64,000 bases of DNA from Leucobacter edaphi (GTDB lineage: Bacteria > Actinomycetota > Actinomycetes > Actinomycetales > Microbacteriaceae): contig NZ_JAEHOI010000002.1 in NCBI RefSeq assembly GCF_016522535.1, positions 124,001-188,000 of the forward strand, written 5' to 3'. A program made the position numbers and the translations under genes. A model generated the notes under the pieces. It saw nothing but the letters and a program-made list of their open reading frames with translations, did no database searches and was not told the DNA's origin. Positions 57,605-64,000 of the stretch are shown one piece after another. Numbering within the stretch: the stretch's first letter is position 1; the number at the start of each line of letters is the position of its first letter.

Positions 57605-59005
57605 ATGCGGAACGGCGAGATCTCACACTGGATGGCATCACGGGGCATTCGCCCCGGTAGGCGGGATCCCGCTCGCCCGCGGCTTACCGCCGACACCAAC
57701 GCCGACGTCTGCATCGTCGGCGCGGGGCTGACGGGACTGTGGGCGGCCTACCACCTGAAGCGGCTCGACCCGTCGCTCGACGTTGTGATCCTCGAGCGCG
57801 AGACCGCGGGGTACGGAGCATCTGGCCGTAACGCGGGCTGGCTGTCGCCGCTCGTGCCGGGGAATCGGCGCGTCTTCTCCCGCACCGCGGGAACGCGCGA
57901 GGCCGGTGTGCGGCTGCAGCGCCGCATGCTCGAGGCGGTCGACGAGGTTCTCGGGATCATCCGAGACGAACGGATCGACGCGCACGCGATCAGGAGCGGA
58001 AACCTCGTGGTCGCACGCAACGAGGCCGCGATGCAGCGCCTCCGCGGTCGCCTGGCCGGGGATCGGAGCTGGGGGCTGCGCGCCGACGAGGGATCGGAGC
58101 TCAGCGCGGGCGAGGTCGCCGAGCGGATTCGCGTGCACGGCGCGGTCGGGGGTCTCTTCTACCCGGTGGTGGGACGCGTGGACCCGGGCGGGCTGGTGCG
58201 CGGACTTGCCGAGCTCGTCGAGCGGCTCGGGGTGCGCATTCACGAGGACAGCGCGGTGACCGAAATCGAGTCCCGGGTCGCGGGAACCGCCGAGGGCTCG
58301 GTGCACGCTCCCGTGATCCTGCGCTGCACCGAGGGCTATTCGGTCGACGTGGCCTCGGACCGTCGTCGGATCATCCCGGTGAACAGCTCGATCATCATCA
58401 CCGAGCCGCTGCCGGCCGAGGTCTGGGCCGAGATCGGCTGGGGAAGCCGGGAACTGTTCAGTGACGCCGCCCACGTATTCAGTTACGCGCAGCAGACGGA
58501 CGACCGCCGGATCCTCATCGGGGGCCGCGGGCACCCGTACCGCTTCGGATCAGGAACCGGTGGGGCCGGCGGCGTCGATCGTGCCACGATCGCCGCGCTC
58601 ACCGGCCGGTTGCACGCAATGTTCCCCGCGACGGCGAGGCACGCGATCGATCACAGCTGGTCGGGGGTGATCGGGGTGACCAGGGACTGGTGTGCCTCGG
58701 TGCGCTTCGACCGGGCCACGGGGCTCGGGCTGGCGCAGGGATACGCTGGCCACGGCGTAACGTCCGCTTACCTTGCCGCGAAGAGCCTGGCGGAGGTGGT
58801 GCTCGGGGAGTCCGACGGTGATGCGTCGCTTCCCTGGGTCGGTCGCCAGACCAGGTCGTGGGAACCCGAGCCGGTGCGCTGGCTGGGCGTGCACGCCATG
58901 TACCGGATGTTCTCGTTCGCCGACTGGTCGGAGGAGCGAAGCCACGCGACCAGGACCTCTCTCTTCGCGAGCCTCGGGTCGCGGCTCGCGGGACTGCACG
59001 AATAG
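57605..59005 (+). CDS. FAD-dependent oxidoreductase (DAO family)
   Basis: A 466-residue flavoprotein of the D-amino acid/glycine oxidase superfamily. The FAD motif VCIVGAGLTGLWAAYHLKRL lies about 30 residues from the start, followed by GYGASGRNAGWLSP and the C-terminal TGLGLAQGYAGHGVTSAYLA. The N-terminal 30 or so residues are basic and precede the fold. ATG 57605 follows gaggaaattcc. It could act on an amine or amino acid such as a putrescine or proline-type substrate; the sequence does not decide. It lies right after dapF, so it may be co-transcribed. Confidence 0.82.
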   Translation: MRNGEISHWMASRGIRPGRRDPARPRLTADTNADVCIVGAGLTGLWAAYHLKRLDPSLDVVILERETAGYGASGRNAGWLSPLVPGNRRVFSRTAGTREAGVRLQRRMLEAVDEVLGIIRDERIDAHAIRSGNLVVARNEAAMQRLRGRLAGDRSWGLRADEGSELSAGEVAERIRVHGAVGGLFYPVVGRVDPGGLVRGLAELVERLGVRIHEDSAVTEIESRVAGTAEGSVHAPVILRCTEGYSVDVASDRRRIIPVNSSIIITEPLPAEVWAEIGWGSRELFSDAAHVFSYAQQTDDRRILIGGRGHPYRFGSGTGGAGGVDRATIAALTGRLHAMFPATARHAIDHSWSGVIGVTRDWCASVRFDRATGLGLAQGYAGHGVTSAYLAAKSLAEVVLGESDGDASLPWVGRQTRSWEPEPVRWLGVHAMYRMFSFADWSEERSHATRTSLFASLGSRLAGLHE

Positions 59006-59033
59006 GGTCGCGTCCGCCAGGACCGCCGCGGCT

Positions 59034-59690
59034 TTAGTAGCCTCGACGGGCGGGGCCATCCGGCTCGTCTGCGCGCCGCACGGCCCGGATCACGTGGAAG
59101 CCCTTGCTGCGGTCAGCGCGTTCGACCTCGAGGAACGGGAACTCGGCGGCGATCCAGCGCTGCAGCGAGTCCGCGCCCAGGTGCTTCGCCACAACCAGCG
59201 ACGCGATCCCGCCAGGCGCGAGGCGGGGGAGCCACTGGGAGAGGATTGCGTGCAGAATCTCTTTCCCGACCCGGATCGGGGGATTTGAACGGATTTCTGC
59301 GAACAGGAGTTCGGCGGGCACCGCGTCTGGAGCCGCGACGTGCACGCGGTCGGCCAGGCCGAGTCGCGTCGCGTTCTGGGCGGTGAGCGCGCGGGAGCGC
59401 TCGTTGACATCGACGGCCCAGACCTCACGCTCGCGGGCGCCGAGTGCCGCGTCGAGCGCGATCGGACCCCAGCCGCAGCCGAGATCGAGGATCGCCCCGG
59501 CGGGCGCCTCGTCGCCGACGCCGGCGCGGTGGAGCGACCTGAGCAGCACTTCCGTGCCCCGATCGAGGTGCTCGGGGCTGAAGACACCGCCAGCGGTGAC
59601 GACCGTCCGCGTCTCGCCCGCGAGCTCGACCTCGATTTCGCGCGGGCGGAGATCCCCCGCCGGTGCCTCGGAGAAGTAGTGCTGATTCAC
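59034..59690 (-). CDS. RsmC/RlmG-like class I methyltransferase
   Basis: A 218-residue SAM-dependent methyltransferase. Motif I is DLGCGWGPIALDAAL, and SNPPIRVGKE has the NPP(I/F/Y) pattern of N2-guanine or N6-adenine modification, seen in RsmC/RlmG rRNA methyltransferases. GTG 59690 is chosen because GATACT lies 6 nt upstream; the open frame further on is chance. It is transcribed opposite to hflX, whose promoter lies nearby. Target RNA is inferred. Confidence 0.8.
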   Translation of the reverse strand: MNQHYFSEAPAGDLRPREIEVELAGETRTVVTAGGVFSPEHLDRGTEVLLRSLHRAGVGDEAPAGAILDLGCGWGPIALDAALGAREREVWAVDVNERSRALTAQNATRLGLADRVHVAAPDAVPAELLFAEIRSNPPIRVGKEILHAILSQWLPRLAPGGIASLVVAKHLGADSLQRWIAAEFPFLEVERADRSKGFHVIRAVRRADEPDGPARRGY

Positions 59691-59696
59691 CGCTCC

Positions 59697-59702
59697 AGTA
59701 TC
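59697..59702 (-). promoter_or_regulatory. -10 element of the methyltransferase gene
   Basis: GATACT on the minus strand, 6 nt before GTG 59690; leaderless transcript expected. Confidence 0.45.
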
Positions 59703-59808
59703 CCAGCACCGAGCGGCCCGCGGTTCGCACGGACGCGTCGAGCGCGGGCTGCGCGCCGGTCCCGTGCGCCGGGAGAGAACAGCGATGCGCGGTGTCGGAG
59801 GCCGGAAG

Positions 59809-59814
59809 TAGACT
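59809..59814 (+). promoter_or_regulatory. -10 element of hflX
   Basis: TAGACTGGAG form, 9 nt before the hflX ATG, so at most a few leader bases. Confidence 0.6.
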
Positions 59815-59823
59815 GGAGCCCAC

Positions 59824-61470
59824 ATGACGAAACGCCTGCACGAAGACGAAGAAGTGATCGCCGACGCCGAGACCGCGCCCGGCACGGCCCCTGAGCGCGC
59901 GGAAGCCGGCGCCTCAGAGGCCGATGCGCCGCGCCCCGAGGCGTCGGAGCGTGCCGGCCGCGCAGGCTACGCCGATCCGCTCGATCGCGTGCTCGCGCGC
60001 GATGCGCAGCGGGGCGGAGCGACCGTGATCCGGGACCTCACGAGCGGTGCGCAGGCGCTCGGCGACGCCGAGCACGATCACCTCGCGGAGGATCTCGACG
60101 CGATCCGGCTCGAGCGCGAGGAGCGCGCCGGTTTGAAGCGCGTCTCGGGGCTGTCAACCGAGCTCGAAGACGTCACCGAGGTCGAATACCGGCAGTTGCG
60201 CCTGGAGAATGCCGTGCTGATCGGCGTGTACACCGGATATGGCAAGGACGGGCTCGAGGACGCGGAGAACTCGCTCCGGGAGCTCGCCGCGCTCGCGGAG
60301 ACCGCCGGCGCGAACGTTCTCGAGGGGCTTCTGCAGCGTCGCGCGAACCCGGACCCCGCGACCTACCTCGGCAAGGGCAAGGCGCAGGAGCTCGCGGAGC
60401 TCGTGCAGGCCGTCGGCGCCGACACCGTCGTCGCCGATACCGAGCTCGCACCGAGCCAGCGGCGCGCGCTCGAGGACGTCGTCAAGGTGAAGGTGATCGA
60501 CCGCACCGCGGTGATCCTCGATATTTTCAGCCAGCACGCCAAGAGCCGTGAGGGCAAGGCCCAGGTCGAGCTGGCGCAGCTCGAGTACCTGCTGCCGCGT
60601 CTGCGCGGCTGGGGCGAGTCGATGTCGCGTCAGGCCGGCGGCCAGGTCGGCTCGGCCGGCGCCGGTATGGGCTCCCGCGGTCCCGGCGAGACGAAGATCG
60701 AGCTGGATCGCCGGCGCATTCACACCCGGATGGCGAAGCTGCGCAAGCAGATCCAGCAGATGACTCCGGCTCGCGAGGCGAAGCGCGCGAACCGCAAGCG
60801 CGGCGAGGTGCCCTCGGTCGCGATCGCCGGCTACACGAACGCGGGCAAGTCGAGCCTCCTGAACCGGCTGACCGGCACCCAGGAGCTCGTGCAGAACCAG
60901 CTGTTCGCCACGCTCGACACGGCGATCAGGCACGCCGAGACGTCCGACGGCAGGAGCTTCACCTACGCCGACACGGTGGGCTTCGTGCGGAACCTGCCGC
61001 ACCAGCTTGTCGAGGCGTTCCGCTCCACCTTCGAGGAGGTGGGCGAGGCCGACGTGATCCTGCACGTCGTCGACGGCTCCCACCCGGACCCGGCGGCGCA
61101 GCTGCGCACCGTCCGCGAGGTGATCGCCGAGGTGGAGGCGCAGGATATCCCCGAGCTGGTGGTCTTCAACAAGGCCGACCTCCTCGACGACTCCCAGCGC
61201 CTCGTTCTGCACGGACTCGTCCCGGACGCGGTGTTCGCCTCGGCCCGCACGGGCGAGGGGATCGAGGAGCTGCGCGCCCGCATCGACGCCGCGATCCCGA
61301 TTCCCGATCGCGAGGTCGACGTCGTGGTGCCGTACGACCGCGGCTCCCTCGTCGCCGAACTGCACGAGCGCAACCGCGTCCTCTCCACGGAATACGTGGA
61401 GGACGGCACGCGCGTGCGCGCCTTCGTGACGGCGGAGATGCTCGCGAAGCTCGCGCCGTTCATGAGCTGA
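59824..61470 (+). CDS. hflX: GTPase HflX
   Basis: Ribosome-associated GTPase that splits or rescues stalled ribosomes. The 548-residue protein has the N-terminal HflX domain (from about 120), the GYTNAGKSSLLNRLTG P-loop, DTVGFVRNLPHQLVEAF switch II and FNKADLLDD. A preceding N-terminal extension of about 110 charged residues (rich in Glu, Ala and Arg) has no recognised domain. The ATG is 9 nt after the -10. It ends the conserved block; lexA and nrdR, often found next, are not here. Confidence 0.95.
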   Translation: MTKRLHEDEEVIADAETAPGTAPERAEAGASEADAPRPEASERAGRAGYADPLDRVLARDAQRGGATVIRDLTSGAQALGDAEHDHLAEDLDAIRLEREERAGLKRVSGLSTELEDVTEVEYRQLRLENAVLIGVYTGYGKDGLEDAENSLRELAALAETAGANVLEGLLQRRANPDPATYLGKGKAQELAELVQAVGADTVVADTELAPSQRRALEDVVKVKVIDRTAVILDIFSQHAKSREGKAQVELAQLEYLLPRLRGWGESMSRQAGGQVGSAGAGMGSRGPGETKIELDRRRIHTRMAKLRKQIQQMTPAREAKRANRKRGEVPSVAIAGYTNAGKSSLLNRLTGTQELVQNQLFATLDTAIRHAETSDGRSFTYADTVGFVRNLPHQLVEAFRSTFEEVGEADVILHVVDGSHPDPAAQLRTVREVIAEVEAQDIPELVVFNKADLLDDSQRLVLHGLVPDAVFASARTGEGIEELRARIDAAIPIPDREVDVVVPYDRGSLVAELHERNRVLSTEYVEDGTRVRAFVTAEMLAKLAPFMS

Positions 61471-61626
61471 TCAGGCGGGACCCGACGCAGCGGCGGCCGA
61501 GCCGTCGCGTAACAGTGCGTAATTCATACGGCGAAACATGCGGGCGGACACGGAGCATCCGCGGTTAGCGTGAAGAGTGCCCGGGCCACCGGGTGTATTC
61601 CGAGCGCTGAATCGAAGAGGACCCCA
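61471..61626 (+). other. 156-bp spacer upstream of metE
   Basis: No gene is visible. TAGCGT at 61566-61571 could be the metE -10, leaving about 50 nt of leader with agagga before the ATG. I looked for a cobalamin or SAM riboswitch core and found none I could support. Confidence 0.4.
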
Positions 61627-63960
61627 ATGCCCGCACACACCCTGCCCACCGCCACGATCCTCGGCTACCCCCGGATCGGCCGCCGCCGCGAGCTGAAGCG
61701 CGCGGTCGAGTCGTACTGGCGCGGGGCGAGCGACGAGGCCGAGCTGCGGGCCACCGCGAAGGATCTCCGCGCGGCAACCCTCGCGCGCCTCGTCGAGCTG
61801 GGGCTTCCCGCGGAGGGCGGCGCGATCCCCGACAGCTTCAGCTTCTACGACCAGGTGCTCGACGCGACCCTCGCGCTCGGCGCGATCCCGGAGCGCTTCG
61901 CCGACATCTCCGGATCCGACCTCGTCACCTACTTCGCCCTCGCCCGCGGCGACCGCGACCACCAGCCGCTCGAAATGACGAAGTGGTTCGACACCAACTA
62001 CCACTACAGCGTCCCCGAGATCGACGAGCGCACCCCGTTCGGCGCGAACGCCTCCGCCCTCGTCGAGCGCCTCGCAGAGGCCGCTGATCAGGGGATCGAG
62101 ACGCGCCCGGTGCTCGTCGGCCCCGTCACCTACCTGCTGCTCGCGAAGGCATCCGACGAGGCGGGCGAGGGCTTCCGGCCGATCGACCGGCTCGCGGACG
62201 TGGTCGCCGTGTACGCGGAACTGCTCCGCGCGCTCGCCGCGGCGGGAGCCCAGTGGGTGCAGATCGACGAGCCGGCGCTCGTCTCCGACTCGCTGTCCGT
62301 GTCGCGCGAGGAGACGCTCGCGCTCGTCGAGCGCGTGTACGCCGAGCTCGGCGCCATTCCGGTGGGGGAGCGTCCCGCGATCCTCCTCACGGCGCCCTAC
62401 GGCGACTCGTCCGCGGCGCTCGCTCGCCTCGGGGCCCTCCCGGTCGAGGCCGTGCAGGCCGACCTCGTGCGCGGCTCGCTGCCCGAGGACGCGCTCGCGA
62501 GCGGCGCCCTCGCCGAGGCGTTCGCCGACACGCAGCTCGTCGCCGGCGTGGTCGATGGCCGCAACATCTGGCGCACCGATCTGCGCGCGGCATTCGCCAC
62601 GGCTGAGCGCCTCAAGAACGCGGGAATCGCCACCGTGATCGGCACTTCCAACAACCTCCAGCACGTGCCGCACGACGTCGCAGACGAGACGAAGCTCGAC
62701 GCGCGCCTCCGCTCCTGGCTCGCCTTCGCCGACCAGAAGGTCGCGCAGGTCGCGACGCTCGCGCGCGGTCTCTCCGAGGGGGCGGCCGCGATCGAGCCGG
62801 AGCTCGCCGAGACCGAGCGGATCCTCGCGGACCGCGCCGCGGCCCCCGGCGTGCGCATCGACGGGATCCGCTCCCGCGTCGACGCCGTCACGGCCGAGGA
62901 CCGCAACCGCGCCGCCGAGGGCGACCGCCGCGACGCGCAGCGCGGCCTGGGGATCCCGGAGCTCGCCACCACGACGATCGGGTCCTTCCCGCAGACCGCC
63001 GAGATCCGCAAGGCCCGCGCTGCGCACGGCAAGGGCGAGATCGACGAGGAGACCTACGAGGGCTTCCTCCGCGCCGAGATCGAGCGCGTGATCAGGCTCC
63101 AGGAGGAGATCGGCCTCGACGTGCTCGTCCACGGTGAGGCGGAGCGCAACGACATGGTGCAGTACTTCGCCGAGCTCCTCGACGGCTTCGCGGTGACGGA
63201 GCACGGCTGGGTGCAGTCGTACGGCACGCGCGCCACGCGCCCCTCGATCCTGTGGGGCGACGTTTCCCGCCCGAACCCGATGACGGTGCGCTGGTCGTCC
63301 TACGCGCAGTCCCTCACCGAGCGTCCCGTGAAGGGCATGCTCACCGGGCCCGTCACGATCCTCGCCTGGTCGTTCGTCCGCGATGATCAGCCGCTTTCGG
63401 ATACCGCATCGCAGGTGGCGCTCGCCCTCCGCGACGAGATCGACGACCTCGTGGACGCGGGGATCTCGATCGTGCAGGTCGACGAGCCGGCCCTCCGCGA
63501 GCTGCTGCCGCTCGACCGCGACCGCCAGGCCGCGTACCTCGACTGGTCGGTGGGCGCGTTCCGTCTCGCGACGGCCGGTGCCGCGCCCGGCGTGCAGATC
63601 CACACGCACCTCTGTTACTCGGAGTTCGGCGAGATCATCGACGCGGTCGACGGCCTCGACGCCGACGTCACGAGCATCGAGGCGGCGCGCAGCCGCATGG
63701 ATGTTGTCGAGCCACTCGGCGACCACGGCTACTCGCGCGGGATCGGCCCCGGCGTCTACGACATCCACTCGCCCCGCATCCCGAGCGTCGAGGAGCAGGC
63801 GGAGCTGATCCGGATCGCCGCCGCACGCATCCCGGGCGAGCAGCTGTGGGTGAACCCCGACTGCGGGCTCAAGACGCGCGGCTACGACGAGACGGTCGCG
63901 AGCCTCAAGAACCTGGTCTCTGCGGCGCAGACGGTGCGCGAGGCCGCGGTGCGGGCGTGA
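61627..63960 (+). CDS. metE: Cobalamin-independent methionine synthase
   Basis: Transfers the methyl group of methyl-tetrahydropteroyl-glutamate to homocysteine. The 777-residue protein is two-domain and full length. Zinc ligands are in VQIHTHLCYSEF and WVNPDCGLKTRGY, and the N-terminal GYPRIGRRRELKRAVESYW and DIIASGLAE-equivalent regions match MetE. ATG 61627 is chosen with agaggaccccaa upstream; the frame extends further only by chance. It ends 40 bases before the window edge. Confidence 0.96.
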   Translation: MPAHTLPTATILGYPRIGRRRELKRAVESYWRGASDEAELRATAKDLRAATLARLVELGLPAEGGAIPDSFSFYDQVLDATLALGAIPERFADISGSDLVTYFALARGDRDHQPLEMTKWFDTNYHYSVPEIDERTPFGANASALVERLAEAADQGIETRPVLVGPVTYLLLAKASDEAGEGFRPIDRLADVVAVYAELLRALAAAGAQWVQIDEPALVSDSLSVSREETLALVERVYAELGAIPVGERPAILLTAPYGDSSAALARLGALPVEAVQADLVRGSLPEDALASGALAEAFADTQLVAGVVDGRNIWRTDLRAAFATAERLKNAGIATVIGTSNNLQHVPHDVADETKLDARLRSWLAFADQKVAQVATLARGLSEGAAAIEPELAETERILADRAAAPGVRIDGIRSRVDAVTAEDRNRAAEGDRRDAQRGLGIPELATTTIGSFPQTAEIRKARAAHGKGEIDEETYEGFLRAEIERVIRLQEEIGLDVLVHGEAERNDMVQYFAELLDGFAVTEHGWVQSYGTRATRPSILWGDVSRPNPMTVRWSSYAQSLTERPVKGMLTGPVTILAWSFVRDDQPLSDTASQVALALRDEIDDLVDAGISIVQVDEPALRELLPLDRDRQAAYLDWSVGAFRLATAGAAPGVQIHTHLCYSEFGEIIDAVDGLDADVTSIEAARSRMDVVEPLGDHGYSRGIGPGVYDIHSPRIPSVEEQAELIRIAAARIPGEQLWVNPDCGLKTRGYDETVASLKNLVSAAQTVREAAVRA

Positions 63961-64000
63961 CCGAGCCCGGTCGCGGGCCGGCTGCCGTGGCGGCCCGCGA

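Noticed and set aside
61471-61626. Cobalamin or SAM riboswitch before metE
   Set aside because: Too short for a cobalamin element and no recognisable conserved core; methionine control may act through a protein instead.
61471-63768. A 765-codon minus-strand frame opposite metE
   Set aside because: Antisense shadow of metE; no start signal or conserved motif.

Overview
This is a contiguous stretch of chromosome from a high-GC Gram-positive bacterium, an actinomycete most likely of the family Microbacteriaceae. The pointers are the strong G/C bias at third codon positions, frequent GTG starts, a tmRNA tag decoding as ANAKRTDFALAA, the DUF3046-recA-recX order, and the long actinobacterial block pnp - M16 protease - dapB - thyA - dapA - rnj - ftsK - pgsA - cinA - clgR-like - recA - recX - miaB - miaA - dapF - hflX. 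No rRNA, CRISPR array, insertion sequence, prophage or integrase is visible.

Layout. 1-3196: the end of a polyamine ABC importer operon (PotD tail, PotA, PotB, PotC) closed by a strong terminator. 3475-7040: an APC permease, then a divergent pair of YczE-type membrane protein and MocR-type PLP-dependent regulator. 7109-12187: prfB, ftsE-ftsX, smpB, a TetR regulator and ssrA (tmRNA); SmpB and tmRNA, the trans-translation partners, are neighbours. 12380-16770: a YbjN protein, an Hsp90-type ATPase and a large helical partner in one operon. 16902-21511: gap, a DUF3054 protein, hisN, tRNA-Lys(CTT), nhaA and two small membrane proteins. 21610-26797: the branched-chain amino acid genes ilvD-ilvB-ilvN-ilvC. 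27063-29008: three uncharacterised membrane proteins. 29175-31368: serA and an SRPBCC protein. 31614-61470: the conserved block named above, carrying an extra APC permease between dapB and thyA, a femX-murJ-femX cluster between rnj and ftsK, and GNAT, FAD-oxidoreductase and methyltransferase genes between miaA and hflX. 61627-63960: metE.

The genes fall into a few functional groups: cell wall and division (ftsEX, ftsK, murJ, two Fem transferases, dapA/dapB/dapF), amino acid synthesis (ilv genes, serA, hisN, metE), folate/dTMP (thyA, dfrA), RNA metabolism and translation quality control (prfB, smpB, ssrA, pnp, rnj, miaA, miaB, hflX) and DNA repair (recA, recX).

The most noteworthy non-coding signals are (i) a recurring TAGACT/TAGAAT/TANNNT element placed 6-9 nt before the start codon of about fourteen genes, which predicts extensive leaderless transcription and fixes several start codons; (ii) a perfect 17-bp inverted repeat immediately outside both ends of mature tmRNA; and (iii) a nine-G/C homopolymer in the leader of a membrane-protein gene. 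The best candidate for an under-described protein system is the YbjN / Hsp90-like / helical-partner operon at 12380-16770. All calls come from reading the sequence and recalled family knowledge; no database search was run.
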